Assembly: GCA_963827315.1 (NCBI GenBank)
Contig: CAWHAL010000004.1
Coordinates: 558,001-622,000, forward strand
Source: CAVXEF01 sp963827315
GTDB taxonomy: Bacteria; Planctomycetota; Phycisphaerae; Sedimentisphaerales; Anaerobacaceae
Length of the DNA: 64,000 nucleotides
Direction of reading: 5' to 3'
Notes under the pieces: generated by a model
What the model was told of the DNA's origin: nothing
The model's input: the letters and a program-made list of their open reading frames with translations, nothing else
Databases searched by the model: none
Part shown: one piece after another, positions 44,068 to 53,487 of the stretch
Layout of the letters: every line of letters begins with the position of its first letter
Position numbering within the stretch: position 1 is the stretch's first letter
Position numbers and translations under genes: made by a program

Positions 44068-47043
44068 TTAGAGCACCTCCTTTTTTACCACATCACAGAG
44101 AAACGCCTTATATTCAGGTATCATCGTATTGGCGTCGCCGATATGAGCAGTGAGAACATTGGCGCTGTCGCCTGTGGACAATCCCATAAATCCCCAGTGC
44201 CATGGCAGGCCTATCTGTTCATACAGTTTGCCGTCAAGTTGGAACGGCTTAATCCGGTCCGTAACGCAGGCAATGGCCTCAATCTCCCCGCGGGCGGAAA
44301 CTATCTTTACCTTTTCACCCTTCTCGATTCCCTTTGCCCTGGCTAAACTCTTGCTCATCTCTACAAACATCTCCGGCATCATTTCTGACAGCCAGGGCAG
44401 ATTACGTGTCATTGGGCCGCCCTGATGGTGTTCGGACAGACGGAAAGTTGTGGCGATTATGGGAAATTTGTCCGCTGCTCCAATTTTGTCCATCTCACCT
44501 GCCCATAGTTTAATGGCCGGGTCGTTGTGTATATCAGGGTGAAGAAAATTTTTGACCGGGCTTTCTAATGGCTCATAATGTTCCGGAAATGGACCGTCTG
44601 CTATATTCATTCCGAATATGGAGGCATGCCCTTCCGGTTTCATAATGAATGCTCCGGTGTTTTTCTCTGGCGCAACTGTTTCGCCGTAGTCGGGTACATC
44701 GCCGACCCATTTGCTGCCCGTCCATTTAATCACCGGATGCTCCGCGTCCCACGGTATTCCTTTCGCGTCGCAGGAAGCGCGGTTATAGATGATTCTGCGG
44801 TTTGCCGGCCAGCTCCAGCTCCATTCCGAATATAGGCCTATTCCGGTTGGGTCGGACAAGCCTCGCCGCGCAGCCATATTCCCTTTTTCGCTGTAGCTTC
44901 CGCAGTAGAGCCAGTTACCGGATGAGGTGGTGCCGTCGTCCTTTAGCCCCCCGAAACTGTCGAGCAGTTTGCCGCTGTTAAGGTCATAGCCGTTTATCTC
45001 CTTGGCCACCTTATGAGCATCTGGTTCATCTCCGTAGTCCCACGCCATATCAAGTATGGCGTCCGAATAGACCCCGCCTTCACGCTCATAAAGCTCGCGC
45101 ACCGCTTTGAATATCCTGTCAATAATCCAGAGGTCCCTCTTGGCGTCTGCCGGCGGTGAAACTGCACGGTGATGCCATTGGCTCCATCGGCCGCTGTTTG
45201 TGAACGAACCCTCTTTCTCTGTTGAGCAGGCAGCCGGAAGTAAAAAGACCTCCGTGTTAATCTTGGCTGCCTCCGCCTCAGGCCCCTTCCAAAAGGCAGC
45301 CGTCTCCGACTCAAAAATGTCAATCACTACCAGCCACTCAAGGTTTTCCATCGCTTTACGTTCCATTCTTACGTTGGGGCCTGATACCGCAGGATTCTGA
45401 CCTAAGCAGATTAAGCCCTTCATCTTTCCTTCATACATAGCCTCGAACATCGGCATATATGAGTAGTTGCCGCTGATTCTGGGAAGGTGTTGATAGCAGA
45501 AGTCATTTTCTCGCTTGGCCGCCTCCCCATAGAAAGCCTTAAGCTGACTGATTACAAACTTCGGCGTATTCTTCCAGTAGTTTACGCTGCGAGGGTCGCT
45601 GGATTTTGGCGTCTGGTTTTCTAAGTAAGCAGCAAGGTCTTTATCCTCCGCCTGTGGTGTTTTGAGGTATCCCGGAAGGTTGTGAAAAAGAACGGAGTGG
45701 TCGGTCGCTCCCTGTACATTTGACCAGCCCCGCAGTGCGTTCACGCCGCCGCCGGCTATGCCGATGTTTCCTAAAAGAAGCTGAAGTATAGCGTAGGAGC
45801 GGATGCCCTGTACGGCATTGGTATGTTGGGTGCTGCCCATAGCATACATAATTGTTCCCGCCCTGCCGGCCTTGCCGGTGCTGCAGTAGGTCTCAGTTGC
45901 CTTTACGTAGACATCCTTTGGAGTTCCCGTTATCTGGCAGACCGTATCCACGTCGTAGCGGGAGAAATGCTTTTTAAGAAGTTGGAAGACGCATTGCGGG
46001 TCTTGCAGCGTTTTGTCTTCTTTGGGTATTCCATTTTCGTCAATCTGATATTGCCAGCTCGATTTATCATACGCCCTTTTTTGCGGGTCATAGCCGCTGA
46101 AAAGTCCCCCTTCAAAACCAAATCGAGGGTCGATTAGAAACCCGGCATTGGTATACTCAGTTACGTATTCTTTATTGTAGAGCCCATTTTGAATGCAGTA
46201 GTTGATGATTCCTCCAATGAATGCCACGTCTGTGCCGCTGCGCAGCGGAGCATAGATATCGGCCTTGGATGAGGTCCTGGTAAAGCGAGGGTCGGCACTA
46301 ATCAGCTTCGCCCCTTTCTCCATAGCTCTGGCTACCCACTTGAAAGAAATGGGATGGTTCTCCGCCGCATTGCTGCCGATAATCAGAATGCAGTCTGAAT
46401 TCCTGATATCTATCCAGTGATTGGTCATTGCTCCTCGGCCGAAGGATTCAGCCAACGCCGCAACAGTTGAGGAATGGCACAGCCTTGCCTGATGCTCTAA
46501 GAAAACAATCCCTAAGGCCCGTGCTAACTTAACTGCCAGATAGCATTCCTCATTATCAATAGCTGCACTTCCCAGCCAGCCGATAGTCTCAAGGCGGTTC
46601 ACAGTACGACCCTTCTCGTCGGTAGTCTGAAAAGTCTCATCTCTTGTCTTTTTTATTCGCTTGGCAATCTCCCGCAGTGCCCGCTCCCAGGATATTTCCT
46701 CCCATTGTTTGCTGCCAGCGGCTCGATACTTTACCTTGCTGAGTCGTCTTGCGTTATTGACCACCTGATAAAGTGCGCCGCCTTTGCTGCATAGCGCCCC
46801 CTCATTTATGGGATGGTCTGAATCACCTTCGATGTTTATCACCTTCCCATTACTTACCGAGACGATTTGGCCGCAGCCGACGCTGCAGTACGGACAAATA
46901 GTGGTTACCTGCTCGGCGTATCGAATCCGCAGTCCCAGCGATTCCGCCTGCGCCTGAACCGCTCTTATATCAAAAATGCCGCTCAGGGCAAAAGCTGCGG
47001 ACCCTCCGGAAAGCTTCAGAAACTTTCTTCTCGTCATCTCCAT
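44068..47043 (-). CDS. fdhA: Formate dehydrogenase catalytic subunit (Mo/W, TAT-exported, Cys form)
   Basis: About 991 residues from ATG 47043; the upstream 47088 start lengthens it by 15. TAT signal TRRKFLKLSGG. The 4Fe-4S motif is CPYCSVGCGQI with ALCSKGG. The active-site position reads HQARLCHSSTVAALA: Cys (codon TGC), not selenocysteine, at about residue 189, followed by the pterin-binding SFGRGAMTNHW. C-terminal molybdopterin dinucleotide-binding domain (TRNLPWLSEMMPEMFVEMS). Oxidises formate to CO2 with a bis-pterin Mo or W cofactor in the periplasm. First of fdhA-fdhB-nrfD-fdhE. Confidence 0.94.
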   Translation of the reverse strand: MEMTRRKFLKLSGGSAAFALSGIFDIRAVQAQAESLGLRIRYAEQVTTICPYCSVGCGQIVSVSNGKVINIEGDSDHPINEGALCSKGGALYQVVNNARRLSKVKYRAAGSKQWEEISWERALREIAKRIKKTRDETFQTTDEKGRTVNRLETIGWLGSAAIDNEECYLAVKLARALGIVFLEHQARLCHSSTVAALAESFGRGAMTNHWIDIRNSDCILIIGSNAAENHPISFKWVARAMEKGAKLISADPRFTRTSSKADIYAPLRSGTDVAFIGGIINYCIQNGLYNKEYVTEYTNAGFLIDPRFGFEGGLFSGYDPQKRAYDKSSWQYQIDENGIPKEDKTLQDPQCVFQLLKKHFSRYDVDTVCQITGTPKDVYVKATETYCSTGKAGRAGTIMYAMGSTQHTNAVQGIRSYAILQLLLGNIGIAGGGVNALRGWSNVQGATDHSVLFHNLPGYLKTPQAEDKDLAAYLENQTPKSSDPRSVNYWKNTPKFVISQLKAFYGEAAKRENDFCYQHLPRISGNYSYMPMFEAMYEGKMKGLICLGQNPAVSGPNVRMERKAMENLEWLVVIDIFESETAAFWKGPEAEAAKINTEVFLLPAACSTEKEGSFTNSGRWSQWHHRAVSPPADAKRDLWIIDRIFKAVRELYEREGGVYSDAILDMAWDYGDEPDAHKVAKEINGYDLNSGKLLDSFGGLKDDGTTSSGNWLYCGSYSEKGNMAARRGLSDPTGIGLYSEWSWSWPANRRIIYNRASCDAKGIPWDAEHPVIKWTGSKWVGDVPDYGETVAPEKNTGAFIMKPEGHASIFGMNIADGPFPEHYEPLESPVKNFLHPDIHNDPAIKLWAGEMDKIGAADKFPIIATTFRLSEHHQGGPMTRNLPWLSEMMPEMFVEMSKSLARAKGIEKGEKVKIVSARGEIEAIACVTDRIKPFQLDGKLYEQIGLPWHWGFMGLSTGDSANVLTAHIGDANTMIPEYKAFLCDVVKKEVL

Positions 47044-47164
47044 CTTTTGCCCGCCGTCTCCTTTTTCTAATTTAAAATCGCAGACCACCTGTTTGCAGTC
47101 TGACTAATTTTTTGCCCTTATGGTGTGATGTCAACAAAAATCCTCCCTCGTCCGGCTTGTTTGT

Positions 47165-47431
47165 TTATTTTTTCTCTTTACCTCGCGCTATTTTTTTACT
47201 GGTATGGTCTCTTCCCATAAAGAAATTCGCCCAGGAGGAAGTGTTCGATAAAGAGCAGTCTGCCGGCGGAACATATTCCTTGTGGAGGTAATCCAGATTG
47301 TTAATCGAAGAGAACCGACTATAGACTAAGGTCCATACGCACCTTTTTGTATTGTCGACCTCACACATACCGTCCCTGCTGCCGCCGCAGGGCCCGTTTC
47401 TTAGAAACTTGCGCACTTCGACATAGGGCAC
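47165..47431 (-). pseudogene. Frame-shifted 3' end of metF (MTHFR C-terminal domain)
   Basis: Reads RKFLRNGPCGGSRDGMCEVD, NTKRCVWTLVYSR, the conserved cysteine-rich MTHFR_C (MetV-type zinc) domain end. The metF frame reaches CPMSKCAS and stops; CPMSKCAKFLRNGPCGG is the normal continuation, one base away. The break lies at 47404-47415 (GAAACTTGCGCA on the plus strand). This piece has no own ribosome site. Confidence 0.8.
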
Positions 47432-48717
47432 AGATAGGCCAGGTCAAAAAGGGCGCAGTCTCCACATTCCCGGCAGTCGAAAAGGAGTCTCTTAATTTGT
47501 CTCTCAAAAAAGTAGCACAGCTTTCCTGCGAATTTCCACTTTTCCAATAAGCTATAGATACCTCTGAGAGTCTTGTATCCCAATGTTCCGTCAGTAAAAA
47601 CACAGCGGTGAAAAAGCCTGCTCATCTGGAAATGTAGAGACTTCCTCGGCTTCTTGGATGCTGCCGCCGGCATAAGTTTCTCTCGCACAAACGTCAGTTC
47701 CGGGTCGTCAGGAAAGTGATAGTATTCGTCTTTTTGATTATAACGAAAATTCGGGATATGCTCGCGCCAGTTATCACCTATCTCTTCTGAGCGCTTGATA
47801 ATGTGCTCAAAGTCCTCGAATTTCAGGCCGAATCCGCCGATGTGAACTCCGTTGAACTTTAGCCCTCTAAATATCGCCATAAGCTGCGCAGCTCTTTCCA
47901 ACTGTGCATTTTTACCCTTATCAGACGCTTTGGCCTCCTCTTCAATCTTCTCCAGCAGCTCATTAGTCACCACACAGCCGGGCACGTTCCCTTCGTTCAT
48001 AAAACGAGCTACCGCTCTATTGAGGACATAAACGTTCCCAAGGATGGGTAGTTTCACGTCTCTGTACTTCATATATTTCATCACCTCAGCGAATTTCCTT
48101 ACGTCATATCCCAGTTGTGGAATAATAAAGTCAGCCCCTGCCGCGGCTTTTTTCTCCAGTTTGAAAAACTGGGTCATCAACTCTGCTTCGGTTCTTTTGA
48201 ATGGTGAAACAACGCATCCGACAAAGAAATCCGTTTTGGGAAGCTTCTCTAAAGTCCCCTTTCTTCGGTCGGGAATTTCCAGCCCGTCATTCATCTCCTT
48301 CAGGTAGCGGACCAGTTGGACCGAGTCGAGGTCAAAAATCGGCTTGGCCGTTCCACCGTAACCGCTCGCAGGGTAATCGCCCGTAACAACCAATAGGTTC
48401 TTCACGCCGTCTCTCGCTAGCGCATAAGCCCTCGACTCAATCATATTTCTGTTGCAGTCAGAACACGCAAAATGAACCAGAGCCTCGACGCCAACGGCGC
48501 AAAGTTCTTTCCCGAGAACATCGGGGCTGATGGCAGGATTTCCGCCGGGATTGTCGGTGATACTAATGGCGTGCGCCGGTAAATCGGAAGACACAACCTT
48601 TTTCCCGAATTCTATTATTTCTTCGATGCTTCGTCCTGTCCACCCCCGCCCGGGGACAAATTCACAGGTAACGACGAACTCTTTTCCCGAGGTTATTTTT
48701 TCCTTGAACTTATTCAT
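47401..48717 (-). CDS. metF: Methylenetetrahydrofolate reductase fused to MTHFR C-terminal domain (frame-broken)
   Basis: 438 residues here; about 515 if the frame is restored. TIM-barrel MetF domain: VTCEFVPGRGWTGRSIEEI, AISITDNPGGNPA, NLLVVTGDYPASGYGGTAKP, FVGCVVSPFKRTEAE, GADFIIPQLGYDVRKF, GNVYVLNRAVARFM. Reduces methylene-THF to methyl-THF with FAD. It continues with a MetV-like zinc domain (CRECGDCALFDLAYLCPMSKC), known from acetogens. This is followed by a stop caused by the shift at 47404-47415; the missing tail is at 47165-47431. Directly upstream of fdhA in the same direction: formate and methyl-level one-carbon metabolism together. Confidence 0.88.
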   Translation of the reverse strand: MNKFKEKITSGKEFVVTCEFVPGRGWTGRSIEEIIEFGKKVVSSDLPAHAISITDNPGGNPAISPDVLGKELCAVGVEALVHFACSDCNRNMIESRAYALARDGVKNLLVVTGDYPASGYGGTAKPIFDLDSVQLVRYLKEMNDGLEIPDRRKGTLEKLPKTDFFVGCVVSPFKRTEAELMTQFFKLEKKAAAGADFIIPQLGYDVRKFAEVMKYMKYRDVKLPILGNVYVLNRAVARFMNEGNVPGCVVTNELLEKIEEEAKASDKGKNAQLERAAQLMAIFRGLKFNGVHIGGFGLKFEDFEHIIKRSEEIGDNWREHIPNFRYNQKDEYYHFPDDPELTFVREKLMPAAASKKPRKSLHFQMSRLFHRCVFTDGTLGYKTLRGIYSLLEKWKFAGKLCYFFERQIKRLLFDCRECGDCALFDLAYLCPMSKCASF

Positions 48718-48848
48718 GGCTCATTGCGTCCTTTGTCCGCCTGCATTGTGGAGCTTTTTAATCACCACCTGAATACTCGAATCTGCCGGGCCGGTCAAAC
48801 CCATTTTTCGAAAATTTCGGGCCGCGCAGCGAGCACGCATTAGTAATG

Positions 48849-50174
48849 TTATTTTCCTCCGAGGTCTTGTGTCTCTGCATATAGAGCAACCTTGTTGGCC
48901 CCATCCACCACTGTAATCTTGGCGTTCGGGTTCTCAGCAAGCCAGTTGTCCACAACGGTCTGCGGCTTATGGGTGGCTCGCAGATGTATCGCCTCGACAA
49001 GTGCATCTGGCATCTCCGAAAGCACCCAGATTCGCCGCAGCCGATTTATCATCCGGGCGAATTTATACGCCTTGTGACTGAACAATTTGTATTCATGCTC
49101 AACCGATTTAAGTATCTCGTCAATTGGGGCGGTCAGGCGATTATAAAAATTCTCCATCGTCCGCTCGGCGCCGATACCATTTGGACATGCTGCCAGAAAC
49201 AGTGTCTCACCGCCGTCTTTAACAGCGTTTTTTGTCAACTCGAGAGCTTTTTGAGCGGTGTAAAGGTCTATATCATTTGGCAGTCCGCCGGGCGAGACGA
49301 TAAGATGCTCAACCGGCTTTACTGTATGGGTATTCATTTCGTCGGCTGTGCTAAAAGCCGCTCCGCTGACCTCCTCTGCCTGCCCGAACCGCACCCACTG
49401 AATCCGTCCTAAGCTGCTGATTGTCACAAGTGCATAGACCGGTCGGTCTCTTACAATCAGCTTCATCCCCTCGAGCTGGTCTTCGGCAAGAGGGTTGTAC
49501 TTTCTGCTTTCGTCCCTGTGCCATGGATGCAGCGCAAATGTGGATTTGTCATCAAGCGCCAGACTATGGTTTTGCTCAGTTGTCCCAAATGCGCATATCC
49601 CCGGTACAAAGTTCTTTATCGGATTGGAATACCCCGCGAAATAGTGGCATTTTATATCGGATAACGCCAGGAAAATCCCGGCATCGTCTGCTTTGGCATT
49701 AAACATCACCTCCGTACCGCGGGATGTGCGGCCTGCCTGTGTAAATCTGTCCTTCTGACAGTCGTGAACGTGAATTTCAAAATCACCAAGGCGGGCTTCG
49801 CTGGCCGCTGCCTCTATTTGCTTCTCGATTCTGCTGTTCTCCGCTGTTTTAGCATCGTGCGTACCCGTACATATCAGGAACCGCACAAACGAACTGCTCC
49901 CTAACGCAGAAAAAAGTTGGCCGAGTATATCATCTAATGGCATGTCACGTGTGCCGTCCGTCAGCAGTACACAGAGACACTTGCCGGCTGCTTCCTTCAC
50001 AAAGTCGTCTTTCTCTCGGCACGCCAGCGCTTGACTTACAAGGGCTGCATTACTGCTGTTTCTCTTGTCCTGCCGCGGCCGTATTATATCGTTGACGTTC
50101 TTACGTGGGATTTGCAGGCTTACAATGCCTTTGCCGTAGTGAAGGTCAACTCGCATATCCGACTCACAAATCAA
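48849..50174 (-). CDS. larA: LarA-type nickel-pincer lactate racemase family protein
   Basis: 441 residues (start may be ATG 50156, MRVDLHYGKG). LLTDGTRDMP and ICTGTHDAKT fit the LarA D-x-TR and GTH motifs. In SNPIKNFVPGICAFGTTEQN followed by H, the Lys (187) and His (203) are 16 apart, as are K184 and H200 that hold the nickel pincer cofactor in Lactobacillus plantarum LarA. Interconverts D- and L-lactate or a related 2-hydroxy acid. Placed after etfB-etfA-glcD, matching the racemase gene of acetogen lct operons. Cofactor genes larB, C, E are not in the window. Confidence 0.86.
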   Translation of the reverse strand: MICESDMRVDLHYGKGIVSLQIPRKNVNDIIRPRQDKRNSSNAALVSQALACREKDDFVKEAAGKCLCVLLTDGTRDMPLDDILGQLFSALGSSSFVRFLICTGTHDAKTAENSRIEKQIEAAASEARLGDFEIHVHDCQKDRFTQAGRTSRGTEVMFNAKADDAGIFLALSDIKCHYFAGYSNPIKNFVPGICAFGTTEQNHSLALDDKSTFALHPWHRDESRKYNPLAEDQLEGMKLIVRDRPVYALVTISSLGRIQWVRFGQAEEVSGAAFSTADEMNTHTVKPVEHLIVSPGGLPNDIDLYTAQKALELTKNAVKDGGETLFLAACPNGIGAERTMENFYNRLTAPIDEILKSVEHEYKLFSHKAYKFARMINRLRRIWVLSEMPDALVEAIHLRATHKPQTVVDNWLAENPNAKITVVDGANKVALYAETQDLGGK

Positions 50175-50436
50175 ATATCTTGCCGGGGTTTAAAATGTTG
50201 TTGGGGTCCATCGCCTTTTTAATCGCTCGCAGCATATCAATATAATTTTCAGATACCACACACGGCAGATACTTTTTTCTTTTATGGCCTATCCCATGTT
50301 CACCCGAAATTCGCCCGCCGACCTCAGCGGTCAGCCGGTACAATTCGTCAAGTATCTTTGGCAAAGTTGCGCCATTTTTCGTCAGACCATTCTGGCTGTG
50401 AGACAATACGCGAATGCAGGTTGCCGTCTCCTGCAT
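50164..50436 (-). pseudogene. Frame-shifted 3' end of glcD
   Basis: PKILDELYRLTAEVGGRISG, EHGIGHKRKKYLP and DPNNILNPGKIFDL form the conserved C-terminus of FAD-linked lactate/glycolate oxidases. The upstream gene ends EWSDEKWRNFAKDT-stop; the natural reading joins in another frame at 50363-50372 (AAAGTTGCGC on the plus strand). No independent ribosome site. Confidence 0.82.
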
Positions 50437-51592
50437 GGCCGAAACAGGGTATCATCACTTCATATTTGTCCGACAATTCCTCCAGCTTGGCAACCATCTT
50501 GGAAATGGCAGCGGGCGGCACAACAATGTCCTCCGGACTTTGCCGGCGGGAAATGACGTTGTAGGCCTCGCCGATGTTCCTGCGAACCTTCCAGATTCGC
50601 TCAGACGTCGTGGCATTATCAGCAACGTAAACCTCGATAGCACCGGCATCAAGGCACAATTGCCCTATGGACTCATATTCCCGTTCTACCTGTTGTTCAT
50701 CCGAGCCATCCACCGTGATAAGAAGCATCGCTCCTGCCTGCTGATACGGAATCGATTCGTTGAGGTATTCGCACGCCGCCTTAATCGAGTTTTTGTCCAT
50801 AAACTCAATAGCCGTGGGAATTATACCGCTTGAGGTCTCTATCTTTGGAACCATTTTAATTGCTTCTTCGGAGGTCTTGAACAGACACAGCAGGTCAACC
50901 TGTGCTTTTGGCAGAGGTATTAGTCTAAGAGTGATTTTTGTAAATATCCCGAGTGTCCCCTCCGAGCCGACCATAAGCTGAACCATATTGTATCCGCTGA
51001 CATCTTTAATCAGTTTACCGCCTAATTCGATAATTTCTCCGGCGGGCGTAACAACCTCGAGCCCGAGGACATATCGGCTCGTCACGCCGTATTTGAGTGC
51101 TCTTGCTCCGCCGGCGTTTTCCGCCACGTTACCGCCGATGTAGCACGTCTCAAGGCTCATCGGATAGCCGGCATAGAATAGACCATGCTCTTTGAGAAAC
51201 TCATTTATCTCGTTGGTAACAACCCCAGGCTCCACGACTATCATCATATTCTCAGCGTCCAGTTCGAGTATTTTATTCATCCGGTCCACTGCTATCACTA
51301 TGCCGCCGTAGATAGGCACAGCTCCGCCGGATAATCCCGACCCGGCGCCGCGCGGTGTAACCGCTGTCATTTCCAGATTCGCTAATTTCATAATCGCAGC
51401 GATTTCTTCAGCGGTCCTCGGCCTGACTACCACCTCCGGCATATGTGCGTATTCTTTGCCGGGAATCTCGTCGTGCGAATAAGGTTCGAGTTTCTCCTTG
51501 TCCTCGTAAATAACGTATCTGGCGCCCACAATTGCCCGTAGCTTATCGACGATTCTCGGCCCCACCGGATTATATCTCTGCTTATTCTTCAC
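50348..51592 (-). CDS. glcD: FAD-linked D-lactate/glycolate dehydrogenase (GlcD type, frame-broken)
   Basis: 414 residues plus an out-of-frame C-terminus; about 475 if joined, normal for GlcD/LctD. FAD_binding_4 domain: VVVRPRTAEEIAAIMKLAN, PRGAGSGLSGGAVPIYGGIV, VEPGVVTNEINEFL, GGNVAENAGGARALKYG, LMVGSEGTLGIFTK. The substrate domain ends FGHAGDGNLH (metal/substrate His). Oxidises D-lactate or glycolate; with the adjacent EtfAB it can pair electrons in the confurcating lactate dehydrogenase manner. Overlaps the etfA stop by 11 bp. The shift at 50363-50372 would inactivate it unless corrected. Confidence 0.88.
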   Translation of the reverse strand: MKNKQRYNPVGPRIVDKLRAIVGARYVIYEDKEKLEPYSHDEIPGKEYAHMPEVVVRPRTAEEIAAIMKLANLEMTAVTPRGAGSGLSGGAVPIYGGIVIAVDRMNKILELDAENMMIVVEPGVVTNEINEFLKEHGLFYAGYPMSLETCYIGGNVAENAGGARALKYGVTSRYVLGLEVVTPAGEIIELGGKLIKDVSGYNMVQLMVGSEGTLGIFTKITLRLIPLPKAQVDLLCLFKTSEEAIKMVPKIETSSGIIPTAIEFMDKNSIKAACEYLNESIPYQQAGAMLLITVDGSDEQQVEREYESIGQLCLDAGAIEVYVADNATTSERIWKVRRNIGEAYNVISRRQSPEDIVVPPAAISKMVAKLEELSDKYEVMIPCFGHAGDGNLHSRIVSQPEWSDEKWRNFAKDT

Positions 51593-52586
51593 GATTTTTC
51601 TCTCGTCTTATATGCGCGGTTAAAGCCGGCACAACCTCGAAAAGGTCGCCCACTATCCCAAAATCTGCAACCCTGAAAATCGGAGCGTCATTGTCGTTAT
51701 TGATGGCCACTATGGTTTCGGCGGTCTGCATCCCCGCCAGATGCTGAATCGCACCGGAAACCCCTATACCGATATAAAGTTTCGGACTGATGGTTTGGCC
51801 GCTAAGGCCCACCTGATGAGGATAACTAAGCCATCCCCTGTCCACCACGTCGCGCATAGCGCCTAACGCCGCCCCGAGACTGTCCGCCAATCCGCGGGCA
51901 AGTGAAATATTTTCAGCCTTTTTAATTCCCCTGCCCACAACTACAACGGTATCAGCCTCACTAAGAGTCTGTTTTTCTTCGTTGGCTGTGAAACCCATTC
52001 TTGTGATTCGGCTGTTGAGTTCTTCTTTAGATGCAGCAAGACGAATTATTTTCCCCGCCCTGCCGCTACGTCTTGGTGCCGGCTTGGTTGAGTGAGGCCG
52101 AACTGTTGACATTTGAGGACGAAATCTCGGCGTCTTAATGACCGCCATTATATTGCCCCCGATAGCGGGCCGTATCTGAAGAAGATTATTCGTCTCCTTT
52201 TCTATATCGAGTCCCGTGCAGTCAGCCGTCAAACCCGTATGGGCCTTCGCTGACACGTATGGCATCAGCGTCCTGCCCATTGATGTCGCGCCAGCAATAA
52301 TTATTTCCGGCCGATACTTCTTGATTAGTTTCAGCATACAAGCTGCGTATGGCTCAACAAGAAAATGTTCCAGCTCTGCTGCCTCCATCGCTATAACTTC
52401 ATCCGCACCTCGTTCTACAAGCTCTTCAAGGTCGTTCGTGTTTATATTACCGCCAAAAATCACAATGGACACCTTACAGTTGCGCTTGGCCGCCAGCTCA
52501 AGTCCGCGCGTAAGCAGTTCATACGAAATCCTTTGGACTCGTCCATCCCGCTGCTCAGCCAATATCCACACGCCGGAGCACTCCAT
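51582..52586 (-). CDS. etfA: Electron transfer flavoprotein alpha subunit
   Basis: 334 residues. C-terminal FAD domain VVVGRGIKKAENISLARGLA, GLSGQTISPKLYIGIGVSGA and FGIVGDLFEVVPALT; N-terminal Rossmann-like half with TSMGRTLMPYVSAKAHTGLT, ADCTGLDIE. Partner of EtfB, starting on the base next to its stop. Together with glcD it forms an LctBCD-like set in acetogen order (etfB, etfA, lactate dehydrogenase). Cytoplasmic. No extra ferredoxin domain at the N-terminus, unlike some LctC proteins. Confidence 0.94.
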   Translation of the reverse strand: MECSGVWILAEQRDGRVQRISYELLTRGLELAAKRNCKVSIVIFGGNINTNDLEELVERGADEVIAMEAAELEHFLVEPYAACMLKLIKKYRPEIIIAGATSMGRTLMPYVSAKAHTGLTADCTGLDIEKETNNLLQIRPAIGGNIMAVIKTPRFRPQMSTVRPHSTKPAPRRSGRAGKIIRLAASKEELNSRITRMGFTANEEKQTLSEADTVVVVGRGIKKAENISLARGLADSLGAALGAMRDVVDRGWLSYPHQVGLSGQTISPKLYIGIGVSGAIQHLAGMQTAETIVAINNDNDAPIFRVADFGIVGDLFEVVPALTAHIRREKNREE

Positions 52587-53384
52587 CTAAATCAGCTCCT
52601 TATGTCGAAGAAATCCCGTAAGTCTATCAACCGCCTTCTCTACTGACTCTTCATCTTTTGCCGGAACTTTTTCACATTCCCTCGCAATCTTCGGCTTAAA
52701 GATTTTTACCACCTGTGTAGGAGAGCCCTTTACGCCGACTTCGCTTGGCTTGATTCCCAAATCATCACTGCCCCAGGCCGGAATCTCCGTTTTTTTAGCC
52801 CGTTGCTTACCTTTCAAAGTGGGCAAACGTGGAACGCTTATCTCTTTAACAACCGTTATGACGCAGGGCAAAGAAGAAGAAAGGTTTTCGTAGCCGTCTT
52901 CTACAAGTCGTTTTACCCTGCAGTTTTGGCCGTCGATTTCTTCAATCCTGCTCACGTATGTAATCACCGGCAAATCCAGAAACGCGGCAATGCCGGGCCC
53001 TACCTGTCCCGTATCACCGTCGGTCGCCCGCTCACCGCAAATCACTAAGGAGAAGTCTCCTGTACGCTTTATTGCCTCTGCTAATATATAACTGGTTGCC
53101 CATGTATCGGAGCCTGCAAAAGCCGAATCATTGACGAGAACCGCAGAGTCTATTCCCATTGCTATCGCCTCTTTCAGTGCCGTTATTGCTTTAGCCGGCC
53201 CCATTGATATGCTGATAACTTCTCCGCCGTGTTGCTCTCGCAGTTGGATGGCGGTCTCGATGGCGTAAAGGTCGAGCGGGTTGACGATAGCCTCCACGCC
53301 CTCGCGGATAACTGTACCCGTCTTCTCATCCATCTTCACGGATTTCGTCTCCGGAACCTGTTTTATAGGAACAACAATTCGCAT
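52587..53384 (-). CDS. etfB: Electron transfer flavoprotein beta subunit
   Basis: 265 residues. IVVPIKQVPETKSVKMDEKT, NPLDLYAIETAIQLREQHGG, ISMGPAKAITALKEAIAMG, CGERATDGDTGQVGPGIAAF (nucleotide-binding) and VPRLPTLKGKQRAKK are diagnostic. The NPLDLYAIE form and the neighbours fit the bifurcating/confurcating Etf group rather than the classical fatty-acid Etf (family knowledge, not proven here). First gene of the etfB-etfA-glcD-larA run. Confidence 0.93.
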   Translation of the reverse strand: MRIVVPIKQVPETKSVKMDEKTGTVIREGVEAIVNPLDLYAIETAIQLREQHGGEVISISMGPAKAITALKEAIAMGIDSAVLVNDSAFAGSDTWATSYILAEAIKRTGDFSLVICGERATDGDTGQVGPGIAAFLDLPVITYVSRIEEIDGQNCRVKRLVEDGYENLSSSLPCVITVVKEISVPRLPTLKGKQRAKKTEIPAWGSDDLGIKPSEVGVKGSPTQVVKIFKPKIARECEKVPAKDEESVEKAVDRLTGFLRHKELI

Positions 53385-53487
53385 TTACTGCCATCCTTAA
53401 AGGGCTTCATAATATCTTTGGCTTGTTTACCAGGCAACAAATCTTTCCGTTTGTTTTTCTTTCAAACTCCTCTGGAAATTTCTGCCA

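Noticed and set aside
44068..47043. Selenocysteine formate dehydrogenase
   Set aside because: The active-site codon is TGC, not TGA, and the frame has no internal stop.
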